DNA from: Ignavibacterium sp037440165
Lineage (GTDB): Bacteria > Bacteroidota > Ignavibacteria > Ignavibacteriales > Ignavibacteriaceae
Direction of reading: 5' to 3'
Assembly (NCBI RefSeq): GCF_037440165.1
Contig: NZ_JBBIUQ010000003.1
Coordinates: 123,712-187,711, forward strand
Length of the DNA: 64,000 nt
Position 1 is the stretch's first letter; each line of letters begins with the position of its first letter. The notes under the pieces are model-generated. The model was not told the origin of the DNA, made no database searches, and was given only the letters and a program-made list of their open reading frames with translations. A program made the position numbers and the translations under genes. Shown in pieces: positions 1 through 8,835 of this stretch.

Positions 1-855
1 TCAACAGATAATACTTTAGAAATTCTGAACACCTACTCTTATAAAATAAAAATTATAAATGGTAAACAACTGCCCGAAGATTGGCTTGGAAAAAACTGGG
101 CTTGTTCTCAGCTTGCTCAACACGCGCAGGGAGATTATTTACTTTTTATCGATGCTGATGTAAGATTAAATAACAATGCTGTTGAATCAGCTGTTGAAGA
201 AATCACACTAACAAATTCAGCTTTAATTTCGGTTTTTCCAACGCAAAAAATAAAATCTTTTTCCGAATGGTTGATTGTTCCTCTGATGAATTGGCTGCTG
301 CTTGGATTTCTTCCATTAGTTTTGGTTTATTCATCAAGAAATAAATCTTTTGTTGCGGCGAATGGTCAGTTTATGCTATGGAGAAAAGAAATTTACGATA
401 AACTTGGTGGACATTCTTCTTTAAAATATGAACCTGTTGAAGATATGGAATTTGCAAGAATCTGTAAATCAAAAGGAATTAAAATAAAAACTTTACTTGG
501 AGGAAAATTAATTTTTTGCAGAATGTACTCGAATCTGAAAGAAGCAATAAACGGTTTTGCAAAAAATTTCTTCGCTGGATTTAAAACAAATGCAATCGGA
601 TTTTTAATTTTCATCAGCCTGATTTCTCTCTCATCTCTTTTACCATTAATAATTTGGAAAAATCTTTATTACTCAGCAATATTATCAACGATGATAATCT
701 TATCAAGAATTTTCATCTCAATCAAAAGTAATCAAAATATATTGATGAATTTAATTCTTCACCCGTTTCAAATGATGATGGTATTTATTATCGGAATTAT
801 TTCAATTTACAAAACCAAATTTGGAAAGCTTGAATGGAAAGAACGAAAAATTTAA
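1..855 (+). CDS. Family 2 glycosyltransferase, probably carotenoid-specific (5' end outside window)
   Basis: The frame is open from the first base, so the gene starts upstream; the first in-window ATG at 271 is not the true start. The DxD-type motif DADVRL is encoded at 151-168, preceded by the usual GT2 stretch GDYLLFI. A long hydrophobic segment follows at about 275-330, and several membrane helices lie in the last third (about 600-820), so the enzyme is membrane-bound. The stop overlaps cruF by 22 bp. CruF hydroxylates the psi end of gamma-carotene, and CruC/CruG-type GT2 enzymes glycosylate that hydroxyl, so this is inferred to be a carotenoid glycosyltransferase. The family assignment is firm; the substrate is inferred from its neighbours. 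Confidence 0.75.
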   Translation, partial: STDNTLEILNTYSYKIKIINGKQLPEDWLGKNWACSQLAQHAQGDYLLFIDADVRLNNNAVESAVEEITLTNSALISVFPTQKIKSFSEWLIVPLMNWLLLGFLPLVLVYSSRNKSFVAANGQFMLWRKEIYDKLGGHSSLKYEPVEDMEFARICKSKGIKIKTLLGGKLIFCRMYSNLKEAINGFAKNFFAGFKTNAIGFLIFISLISLSSLLPLIIWKNLYYSAILSTMIILSRIFISIKSNQNILMNLILHPFQMMMVFIIGIISIYKTKFGKLEWKERKI

Positions 856-1481
856 AGCTAAGTAAAGAAGAAATTTTTCTATATCTGATCTACACTGTAG
901 GTGTAATTGGTCATTTAACAACTTCATTGATAATCTATATGAAATTGCTAACTCCTTTAACTTTGCTGTTAACAGGTGGATTGGTATTACTTACAACAAT
1001 TCAAAGTTCAAAGGGTAATTTTATTATCTGGGCTGTTGTCACTTATATCATAACATTTTCTCTGGAAGTCATAGGAGTAAAAACGGGAGTGATTTTCGGT
1101 TCATACTGGTATGGTGATACGCTTGGTCTTAAATTTCTAGAAGTTCCGTTAATTATCGGATTTAACTGGATTATGGTAATTCTTGGTGTAATTCTTCTAT
1201 CAAAAAAAATATTCAACAATAAAATTTTACTGACTATTTCTGCTGCTTTGCTTGCGACTTTATTCGATTTTTTTCTTGAACCTACAGCAATTAAACTTAA
1301 TTACTGGAATTGGTCTGATGTAATGGTTCCTTTACAAAATTACATTGCGTGGTTTTTCATTTCCTTACTGTTTACAATTTTATATTTTATTATGAAAATA
1401 AAAATTAAATCTGATTTGCCAATTAAATTTTTCTTAACCCAGCTTTTATTTTTTATTATTCTTTATGTATTTATGAGTTAG
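834..1481 (+). CDS. cruF: CruF-type carotenoid 1',2'-hydratase (DUF422)
   Basis: This 215-residue polytopic membrane protein matches the CruF/DUF422 family. Visible signatures are the conserved GVIFGSYWYGDTLGLK stretch, the FNWIM segment and FDFFLEPTAIKLNYW near the C-terminal half. CruF adds water across the 1',2' double bond of gamma-carotene or related carotenoids, giving the hydroxyl that is later glycosylated. It overlaps the upstream glycosyltransferase by 22 bp and is followed after 2 bp by a CrtW-like ketolase, so the three are likely co-transcribed. I recognised the family by motif recall; the exact substrate is not readable from sequence. Confidence 0.8.
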   Translation: MERTKNLKLSKEEIFLYLIYTVGVIGHLTTSLIIYMKLLTPLTLLLTGGLVLLTTIQSSKGNFIIWAVVTYIITFSLEVIGVKTGVIFGSYWYGDTLGLKFLEVPLIIGFNWIMVILGVILLSKKIFNNKILLTISAALLATLFDFFLEPTAIKLNYWNWSDVMVPLQNYIAWFFISLLFTILYFIMKIKIKSDLPIKFFLTQLLFFIILYVFMS

Positions 1482-1483
1482 AT

Positions 1484-2152
1484 ATGGGAATTCTGATTGC
1501 AATTATAATTATATCTCTTTGGGCAATTCATCTCTTTTATATTCTGAGTTATACCCAAGTTGATTTCACTTTACCTGTTTTTTATTTGCATATTTTCATT
1601 CAAGCTTACCTATACACAGGGTTGTTCATAACTGGTCACGATGCAATGCATCGATCTGTTTCCAAAAACAGAATACTTAATGATTGGATTGGAAGACTTG
1701 CTACTTTTTTATTTGCAGGATTGTCTTATAATAGATTAATTAAAAATCATTTCATGCATCATAAGCATCCGGGTGAAGAAAAAGATCCTGACTTTAATAC
1801 TAAGTCACAAAACTTTTTGATTTGGTGGTTTTCTTTTCTTTATAGATATACTACAATAAATCAAATTATTGTTATGGCAGTAGCGTTTAATTTACTTAAA
1901 ATCTGGTTTGATGAAATTTCAATCTGGATGTTCTGGGTTGTGCCCGCATTTCTTGGAACATTTCAATTATTTTTCTTCGGAACTTATCTGCCTCATAGAA
2001 AGCCACACACTGATGAAATGCAGCCACATAATGCACGCACTTTGAAAAAGAATCATTTAATAGCAATGCTCACTTGTTATTTTTTTGGTTATCATCATGA
2101 ACATCACGAATCACCTCATAGTCCGTGGTGGAAATTATATCGGTTTAAGTGA
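1484..2152 (+). CDS. crtW: CrtW-type beta-carotene ketolase (membrane fatty-acid desaturase fold)
   Basis: The 222-residue protein has the histidine clusters of the diiron membrane desaturase/hydroxylase superfamily: HDAMH, HFMHHKH and GYHHEHHESPHSPWW. The FGTYLPHR and HNAR stretches are typical of CrtW ketolases. CrtW introduces a keto group at C4 of a beta-ionone ring, so with CruF and the glycosyltransferase the likely product is a ketolated, glycosylated monocyclic carotenoid. The ATG lies 2 bp after cruF. The 3' end overlaps the converging sensor kinase gene by 18 bp. A general fatty-acid desaturase is the alternative, but the ketolase motifs and the neighbours argue against it. Confidence 0.78.
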   Translation: MGILIAIIIISLWAIHLFYILSYTQVDFTLPVFYLHIFIQAYLYTGLFITGHDAMHRSVSKNRILNDWIGRLATFLFAGLSYNRLIKNHFMHHKHPGEEKDPDFNTKSQNFLIWWFSFLYRYTTINQIIVMAVAFNLLKIWFDEISIWMFWVVPAFLGTFQLFFFGTYLPHRKPHTDEMQPHNARTLKKNHLIAMLTCYFFGYHHEHHESPHSPWWKLYRFK

Positions 2153-3664
2153 ATATTCTTTTGCTTCGTCGAGAACTTTAACTAGTTCTGATTTTCCGAA
2201 GGGTTTAATAAGGAATTTGTTGGCACCAGCATTGTAAAATTCCCTTATTTTCTCTTCAATAAATTCATTGGAGATAATTATGATTGGTCGTTTGTAAGGA
2301 TCATTTTTCTTTATGTCCTTACAAATTAGAATTGCCTGCTGCCAGAAACTTTTCTCAACATCAAAAACAATGTGGCTGAAAGAATTATCTCTTGTAAGCT
2401 CAATTTTAAAATCTCGCAGACTGTAATTAACAATCTGATAATCTCTCTTTAGAAATGCTCTTATTAGTTCGTATGTTTCACCTATGTTATCAAGCATCAG
2501 AATTCTGTTTGAAGCAAGAATTTCCGATTCTTCCTTATCATCAAACTTTATTCTTCCGGAGGAAGTTAGAGGAAGTGTAAATGTGAAAGTCGAACCTACA
2601 CCTTTAATACTATCAACAAGCAAAGAACCTCCAACTTTTTCAAGATATCTTTTTGCAAGCGCAAGCCCAAGTCCGTTTCCTTCATAGCTTCTTCCGATAT
2701 TCAGATCTTCCTGACTGAACGGCTGAAAAAGATGATCAAGATATTTAGTTGATATGCCAATCCCTGAATCACGAACTCTGCACAATGCAAGATTTTTATC
2801 TTCCATTACATCAACTTCAATTTCAATAAAACCCTGATTTGTAAACTTGACCGCATTGCTCAAAAGATTATTAAAAGCATTTAATGTGCATTGAACATCA
2901 GTATCAACAAATATTTTCTTATGCACAAAATTTTTTCTGATTTCAAGACCTTTTGCTTTAGCGGTGTGTTCATATTGTGCAAGTCCGCTTTGGATTATTC
3001 CAACTAAATCTGCTGTTTCGATAGAGATTGAATAATTACCTGCTTCAATATGAGCAAATTCGAGCATCTGGTTTATTGTATTGAATAATCTTTCGCTGCC
3101 ACTGTGAAGATTATCCAAATAAATTTTGTCCTCTGTACTTATTTTTTCTGAAAGATTTTCTTTTATGAGTGATGAATAACCCAAAATAATGTTTAACGGT
3201 GTTCTGAGTTCGTGGGAAAGTACATTCAGAAAATTATTTTTAAGACGCTCTGCTTCTTTGCTGGCATCTCTTGCTCTTTTAATTTCTTCTTCCGTTAAGA
3301 CCTGTTCAGTAACATCTTCGTGAGTAAGGACTGCATAACTCTCATTATTAATTCTTATTCCAATAACACTTGCTCTAATTAATGGAACGACTTTATGATG
3401 AGATCTTAACAGAGAATCTTCGAAATGTTCAATTGTTTTTTGAGAAAGATTTTCAAGCGCTTCCCTAATTAAATTAATTTTATTTTCTTCACGCAAAATC
3501 AAATCATTAAATACAGAATATTCAACAAGTTCATCTGGAGTAAATCCCCACAATAATGTGAAGGCTTCATTCACATAGACAATCTTTCCTTCACTGTCAA
3601 TCACTTCAACAGGGGATCTTAATTTTCCATAAAGTATTTCAAGATATTTTCTTAATTCATCCAT
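2135..3664 (-). CDS. PAS sensor histidine kinase with C-terminal receiver domain (hybrid kinase)
   Basis: This is a soluble 509-residue hybrid kinase with no membrane segment. An N-terminal PAS domain (about 10-125) is followed by a HisKA domain with the H-box SHELRTP (phosphorylated His151). The HATPase domain has the N-box LLSNAVKF, DSGIGIS and GNGLGLALA. The C-terminal 120 residues form a receiver-like domain with Asp435 as the likely phosphoacceptor, Ser465 in the Ser/Thr position and Lys487 in FLIKPF. Its start lies 6 bp after the stop of the GAF kinase, so the two are probably one operon. No output domain is present, so signalling goes to a partner. The ligand is unknown. Confidence 0.85.
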   Translation of the reverse strand: MDELRKYLEILYGKLRSPVEVIDSEGKIVYVNEAFTLLWGFTPDELVEYSVFNDLILREENKINLIREALENLSQKTIEHFEDSLLRSHHKVVPLIRASVIGIRINNESYAVLTHEDVTEQVLTEEEIKRARDASKEAERLKNNFLNVLSHELRTPLNIILGYSSLIKENLSEKISTEDKIYLDNLHSGSERLFNTINQMLEFAHIEAGNYSISIETADLVGIIQSGLAQYEHTAKAKGLEIRKNFVHKKIFVDTDVQCTLNAFNNLLSNAVKFTNQGFIEIEVDVMEDKNLALCRVRDSGIGISTKYLDHLFQPFSQEDLNIGRSYEGNGLGLALAKRYLEKVGGSLLVDSIKGVGSTFTFTLPLTSSGRIKFDDKEESEILASNRILMLDNIGETYELIRAFLKRDYQIVNYSLRDFKIELTRDNSFSHIVFDVEKSFWQQAILICKDIKKNDPYKRPIIIISNEFIEEKIREFYNAGANKFLIKPFGKSELVKVLDEAKEYSLKPI

Positions 3665-3670
3665 ATTTAA

Positions 3671-4975
3671 TTACAATGGTAATGAGATCTGAACAGCCGT
3701 GCCTGTTTCAACATCTAAAAATTTCAATTCTCCATTGTGCTTTTCGATTATACTCTTGCACAAAAATAATCCATAACTGTTATTTCTTGGTGTGTAGTTA
3801 TTTACTAAATCATCTTTTATTTCTTTTGGAATTCCCGGACCATCATCCATAATAACAATATGATTATAGCCATCCGATGAGGACGACTTTATTGTAATTG
3901 TAGCATCTTTTTTGGCATTAACAGAGTTTGTTATCAGATGAACCAGTACATGCTGAATTTGTTCCGAGTCGAAACTACAATCTGGCAGGTTAATAAGTTC
4001 AGTATTAAATGTAGCAAGCTGAAACTTTTTCATAGGTGCAAGATATTTAATTACTGTCTGAATTGTCTTAATCAGATTGCTTGTATCTTTTACCAGATTC
4101 ATCAATGAAGTTTCAAGCAGTACCTGAGCATATTTTTGAATACTTCTAATACTATCTGTCGAAATTTTTGCTTTGAGTTTTAGTCTGTCGAATAGTATTG
4201 AATTTTTGAAATCAGGATATTTCTCAAACTGCTTCTGTAGATCGTCAATCATTCTATATAAACTTTCTCCTTCAAGCAAAGCAAGATGAACAAGAGCCTG
4301 AAGTGATTGACCAATTTCAGAATCAATACTGGATTTAAGTGCTTTTCGTTCTGCTTTAATAAGTTGTTCGTTTGCTTCTTGCAGAGCTTTGTTTGCAACT
4401 ATTTGTGCATTAAATAACTGAGCATTTCTTATTGCAGAAGCGGCCTGTCCTGCAAGTATTTCAAAAGTATTAGTTATATCTTTTTCTTTTATCTTGTGAA
4501 GTCTTTTACTGTCAACATAGATAACACCAATCTTTTGTCCATCTGTAATTAAAGGTGAGCAAAGAATTGTTTGAAGATCAAGCCGCACAATACTTTTTGA
4601 AGGAACAAAAACTGCATCGCTTTGTGCTCCTTCAATAAATCTCGATTGACCGTTGTAAAATACATCTTCAACTACAGATGAACTGATTTGGAATAATTCT
4701 TCAGGAAGCTCTTTATTATTTGCATCAAGACCAAGCTTAAATTCAAGTTTGCCTGATGGAGATTTCAGAACTATAAATCCCCGCTCGGAATTTGTTAATC
4801 TAATAGCATTTTTAAGAACCAGCTCCAAAACATCTTCAAGAACCAGTGAGCGATTGATACTGTTAATAATATTTAAAATTATTTCCAGATTCTTTGTTCG
4901 CTCAAAAGATTCTTCTTCTATAAGCGAAGTTTTAAGGCCTGCATCAATATTTTTTTTAAACTCTGAAAATTTCAT
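3671..4975 (-). CDS. GAF-domain sensor kinase-like protein lacking an obvious H-box
   Basis: The 434-residue protein has a GAF domain (about 25-190, with IGVIYVDSK) followed by a long helical section. A C-terminal HATPase_c domain (about 320-434) has the N-box HLITNSVNA, the G1 motif MDDGPGIP and SYGLFLCKSIIEKHNG. In the helical dimerisation region I do not see the usual H-E/D-x-R/K-x-P box. Either the phosphorylated histidine is in an atypical context or the protein acts as an ATP-binding partner. It is transcribed just ahead of the hybrid kinase, with 6 bp between them. The ATPase fold is clear; the activity is not. Confidence 0.75.
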   Translation of the reverse strand: MKFSEFKKNIDAGLKTSLIEEESFERTKNLEIILNIINSINRSLVLEDVLELVLKNAIRLTNSERGFIVLKSPSGKLEFKLGLDANNKELPEELFQISSSVVEDVFYNGQSRFIEGAQSDAVFVPSKSIVRLDLQTILCSPLITDGQKIGVIYVDSKRLHKIKEKDITNTFEILAGQAASAIRNAQLFNAQIVANKALQEANEQLIKAERKALKSSIDSEIGQSLQALVHLALLEGESLYRMIDDLQKQFEKYPDFKNSILFDRLKLKAKISTDSIRSIQKYAQVLLETSLMNLVKDTSNLIKTIQTVIKYLAPMKKFQLATFNTELINLPDCSFDSEQIQHVLVHLITNSVNAKKDATITIKSSSSDGYNHIVIMDDGPGIPKEIKDDLVNNYTPRNNSYGLFLCKSIIEKHNGELKFLDVETGTAVQISLPL

Positions 4976-5086
4976 TTCGATTATTATATGGAATAAACAT
5001 AGAAAATCGACAAAAATAATACCGCCAAAACGCTGGCAAATATTAGAATTGTTAAATCTTTGAGGTAAAAAATACTTAAAAAATTT

Positions 5087-8000
5087 CTAATCTTTAAGTA
5101 ATTTGTAGGAAAGAAACCACTCCCAGCTGTTACCATCATCCCACCAGGCTTTTGCAATGCCAGCAGAAAAAGTGGATTCAAGATTTGCCCAGTGATTAAA
5201 CATAATATTTACTTGTGCTCCAACATCAATCCACTTATAGCTGATTTCATTATTGGCAAGTAATCCTTGTGAATAGATGCTCATGTTAATATTCTTTAAT
5301 GATTGTGAAAGGAATTCAATATTCGGGATTCTGATAGGTGGTAAATTATTAGCTATCATCAGTTTAAGAAATCTGTCGGTTACAATGCTGTAAATTGGAA
5401 CACCGGGAAAACGAAAAACTTTTTCGAACTGTTTTACAGGCTCATTTTCAATCTCTCGATTACCGAAACCACCAAAATAGAAATAACCCTGTAATAAATC
5501 CGGATCGGTGAAGTGGTATCCTCCGGCAATTTTCAGGTGAAGTGCATTATGTTCAAACAGAAACAAGTTGTAATTATCCCACTCAGCATAAGCCCCAAGG
5601 GCATATTTTGGAGATTCAGGTGTTGAGCCATAACCAATAATATTAAATCTGAATTGATTACCATGTTCCCAATCAACACTTCCGATTGTTTTTCTAAAAT
5701 CCCTAATATCAAGCTCTGCTTTTAGTACTGCAAAATCGGGAATTTTAATGTCAAGCAGGTTATCATTTATATTTCTGACACCGGTATATAATGACAAATC
5801 AGTATTAAATTTTATTTTAAGCGGATTATCATAAACAAAATAATCTGCGTAATTGATAGATGAACGATTTCCCAGCAGAGCCCTTTTTCTGGTGTTAAAC
5901 AAATCAAAAAAATCAGGAGCGTTATGGTCAAATGCTAAAGTTAGTTTTTGCTTTAAACTATATTTGGTTCGAAGATGGTATCTGAGTTTCTGATTCTTTT
6001 CTTTGAAAGGCGAGATTCCAGCTTCAACTATTAATTCCTGAATTAAGAGCGGATCGCTTATGTGGGCAAAAATTCCCAGCACTTTTCTATCCTGAAATCC
6101 TGTTATCACAGGAACGAAAGTTTGAACATTAAGATTGGACATACTATAATAAGTTTTCTCATTACTTAATTTATATTGCTCAATTTCCTCATCATTAAGA
6201 TTAATCATCCAATCAGTAACCTGCGGTGATTTTGTTAGTATATTCTGACCAAGATAATTTATTGCTGGAAGCCTCTCAACATTTTTGTTCTGAATGATTA
6301 CAGGAACAAATCCATCGATGCTGTATTCAAATGCAAATAAAGAATCTCTGCTTATTTCAATCGGTCTGAACAATCCTTTTATGGTATGTGAAAGCGGGAT
6401 TACTTTTCCCTCTTCAAGATTAAACTTGTAAATATTTGAGACTCCGTTCGTATAGGCATTCCAATAAATAGTTTTTCCATCCTGCGACCAGGACATATTT
6501 TCAGGTGTTCCGTCAGATGTCAATTTAAGATATTCTAATCCTTCACCTTTATTTAATTTTTGGACATCAATTAATACTATGGACTGCTCGCCTGATATTT
6601 TATGAACAACGGCTGCAAGTAAAGTTTCATCAGGACTCATTGCAAGCTGCTGAACCTCATCTCCAAGCGGGAAAACGGTCAGTGTCTCAAGAATCTGATA
6701 AGGATACTTAGTTCTAACCAAGATTGCTTTGCCGCTTGAATGTTGAATTCCATAAAGCTGATGAGTTTTGGGCGATAAAGTTAAATGACCGGTTCTTGCA
6801 TCCTTGAAAAGTGTTCTGTGCTTACTTTTATTAAGATCATAGAGGTGGATGTCACGATAAAGCTGGTTGTTATTTGTTGTATAAAAGAAATTATAGTATT
6901 GAGGGTCAAAAGCTGTTGAAGCCACCTGAATTATACTTGGTGAAGGTATTGAAAGAACATCCGAAATATTTCCATCACTTAAATTTAATCTCCCAACGGA
7001 TGCAAGATGTCCAGACTTGTGATAAACATAAAGTACGGAATTTGTTTTGTTATCATAATAAGGCTGTCCTACCCAACCAAATGAATTTTTTGTTAAGTGG
7101 TTTATTTTTGTCAGTGGTGCCTGCCTGAGAAGAGCAATATTTTGATTTTGAAATTCAATTTCTTTGTTAATGAATTCATCCCAGACTTCATCGAAGCTTT
7201 TTCCAAAAACATTGTTGAATTTTGTTTTATACGATGGAAATAGTTCATCTTTATCTGTATTAAACCATTCAAGAACCTTATCAGCACCATAATCAATTGT
7301 CAGGTGAGAGAGGAACCTTCCTCCGAACATATAAAATAGATGCTCAAGTAAAACATACTCATGTGATTCTATCTCTTCAATTTCCTCCTCGGTTGGGAAT
7401 TCGATATTATCAGCAACTCTTGCTCTGAAATACATTTCATCAAAATTCCCGAGAATTCTTCCAAAACCTCCGCTTAACCAGGTTTCTACGAAAACTGCAA
7501 TTGCCTCCTGATGCCACCTTGGAGTGTATCTGTTGTGCGCTGTGAATAACGAATAAATTGTCGTAAGTGGTTGATTTTTATCCGGATGGACTTTGCCAAA
7601 AATTGATCGAAGAAAATCCTCCGTTTTTGAATCCATATCATTAACAATTATATGTGTAATTTCGTGGCTGAGTAACCATTGATATCTTTCATCGTATGGA
7701 ACTACTTCATAACCTGGTTCTAGTGGCTCGATTTCGAGGCGAATATAATTTTGCGGAACAGTTGTAGTAGCTGCAAAACCATAATCATTGACATCGTAAG
7801 TGTTGATAATAATTTTTTCAGTCGGAGTATAACGAAATAGTTTGCTGAGTATTTTATACGACCTTTCAGCGGACTTAAGCAGATAATCAGCCAGGTGAGA
7901 ATGGGAATCTCTATAAAGAAGTTTAAAGTGATCACTTTCCATCACATACCAGTCGCCGAAATCTCTTTCAGAGATTCTGATAATTATTTCATTATCAGTT

Positions 8001-8740
8001 TCTCCTTTCATCATTTCTGTAACTGTCTCATCTTCAGCTAGTGTTATTTTTATCTGTAAAAAATCTTTTTCATTCAGAATTGAAAGGCTCTTTCCAATTC
8101 TTGAATATTCAATATTTATTGATGAATCTTTCTCAGACTTCACATTCCAAAGAATCACGAATAAGTCTTTACCTTTATAAAAATTAAATAAATTTTCAGT
8201 TTTATTCTCAGTGCGAATTTTAATTTCAGTTTTTTCTCCAACATCATTTACAGTTAATGAAACTAATCTATTGGGAACAGGTATTTCTTTTATTAAAGGC
8301 TGTTCGGTTTTATCTGTTACTCTGATTCTTGTAGGGCTAACAAATTGAATATTTTTTTTAGTATAAAGATTAACAATTTCTACAATTTCTCTTAAGGGGA
8401 CAAATAAATTTCTATCTTTAATTTCAGGAAGCGAGATAAGTTGTGAAGTCGTAGTTTTATCATACCTAAGATCGTTAACTTTAACGAAAGGTATAGAGGA
8501 ATTAATCTCTATTATTATGCTGTCATATTCAGCTGTAATACTGTTTCTTGAGATTACAGTATTAAATTCTAATGCTGTAAAGAATTTATTAGCATTCACA
8601 TAAAGGGTACCTGTTTCATTTGATATCTCAACTGGATATATTTTAGTATCTGTAATTATAGTTATCCTTCCAGCTTGTTGAGAAAAACTAAAGGAAGTTA
8701 ATATTAGAAATAGGAAGGCTGCTTTATGAAGTATGCTCAT
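5087..8740 (-). CDS. Large secreted metallopeptidase-like protein with beta-propeller and C-terminal barrel-like region
   Basis: The 1217-residue product starts with a signal peptide (cleavage near residue 20, SFS-QQ). Next comes a region resembling the copper-amine-oxidase N-terminal/stalk fold (about 25-145). A gluzincin-type zinc peptidase domain (about 260-530) has HEITH at 359-363 and the downstream glutamate in WHQEAIAVF (Glu412) as likely third ligand. Residues about 560-860 contain repeated TolB-like propeller strands (DETLLAAV, SWSQDGKTIYW). The last 300 residues are rich in alternating beta strands and may form an outer-membrane barrel or surface beta domain. The family resembles the peptidase MA-like/WD40-like proteins of Bacteroidota; no substrate is evident. 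It lies directly downstream of the repeat-peptide gene, from which a terminator separates it. Confidence 0.75.
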   Translation of the reverse strand: MSILHKAAFLFLILTSFSFSQQAGRITIITDTKIYPVEISNETGTLYVNANKFFTALEFNTVISRNSITAEYDSIIIEINSSIPFVKVNDLRYDKTTTSQLISLPEIKDRNLFVPLREIVEIVNLYTKKNIQFVSPTRIRVTDKTEQPLIKEIPVPNRLVSLTVNDVGEKTEIKIRTENKTENLFNFYKGKDLFVILWNVKSEKDSSINIEYSRIGKSLSILNEKDFLQIKITLAEDETVTEMMKGETDNEIIIRISERDFGDWYVMESDHFKLLYRDSHSHLADYLLKSAERSYKILSKLFRYTPTEKIIINTYDVNDYGFAATTTVPQNYIRLEIEPLEPGYEVVPYDERYQWLLSHEITHIIVNDMDSKTEDFLRSIFGKVHPDKNQPLTTIYSLFTAHNRYTPRWHQEAIAVFVETWLSGGFGRILGNFDEMYFRARVADNIEFPTEEEIEEIESHEYVLLEHLFYMFGGRFLSHLTIDYGADKVLEWFNTDKDELFPSYKTKFNNVFGKSFDEVWDEFINKEIEFQNQNIALLRQAPLTKINHLTKNSFGWVGQPYYDNKTNSVLYVYHKSGHLASVGRLNLSDGNISDVLSIPSPSIIQVASTAFDPQYYNFFYTTNNNQLYRDIHLYDLNKSKHRTLFKDARTGHLTLSPKTHQLYGIQHSSGKAILVRTKYPYQILETLTVFPLGDEVQQLAMSPDETLLAAVVHKISGEQSIVLIDVQKLNKGEGLEYLKLTSDGTPENMSWSQDGKTIYWNAYTNGVSNIYKFNLEEGKVIPLSHTIKGLFRPIEISRDSLFAFEYSIDGFVPVIIQNKNVERLPAINYLGQNILTKSPQVTDWMINLNDEEIEQYKLSNEKTYYSMSNLNVQTFVPVITGFQDRKVLGIFAHISDPLLIQELIVEAGISPFKEKNQKLRYHLRTKYSLKQKLTLAFDHNAPDFFDLFNTRKRALLGNRSSINYADYFVYDNPLKIKFNTDLSLYTGVRNINDNLLDIKIPDFAVLKAELDIRDFRKTIGSVDWEHGNQFRFNIIGYGSTPESPKYALGAYAEWDNYNLFLFEHNALHLKIAGGYHFTDPDLLQGYFYFGGFGNREIENEPVKQFEKVFRFPGVPIYSIVTDRFLKLMIANNLPPIRIPNIEFLSQSLKNINMSIYSQGLLANNEISYKWIDVGAQVNIMFNHWANLESTFSAGIAKAWWDDGNSWEWFLSYKLLKD

Positions 8741-8783
8741 GAGTAATAAAGAAATTGTTTAAAAGATTTTCGCGAATATACAT

Positions 8784-8816
8784 AAAAAAAGCCTTCATTA
8801 AGTATAATGAAGGCTC
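8784..8816 (-). terminator. Intrinsic terminator of the repeat-peptide gene
   Basis: A perfect 9-bp stem (8791-8799 with 8806-8814) with a 6-base loop is followed, on the minus strand, by seven consecutive U residues (the A-run at 8784-8790). It starts about 20 bp past the stop of the repeat-peptide gene. This is a textbook rho-independent terminator and it isolates that gene from the metallopeptidase gene downstream. Confidence 0.9.
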
Positions 8817-8835
8817 TCTTGAGAAAGCTGAAAGA

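Noticed and set aside
2221..2235. Sigma-54-like sequence TGGCACCAGCATTGT on the plus strand
   Set aside because: It lies inside the hybrid kinase coding region (opposite strand) at a conserved receiver motif, with a mismatch in the -12 part and no downstream gene.
4984..5181. Minus-strand 65-codon frame ending in a hydrophobic stretch, overlapping the metallopeptidase 3' end
   Set aside because: It overlaps a conserved gene for half its length and has no ribosome binding site; AT-rich DNA often gives such hydrophobic frames. A frameshifted extension of the metallopeptidase is possible but unsupported.
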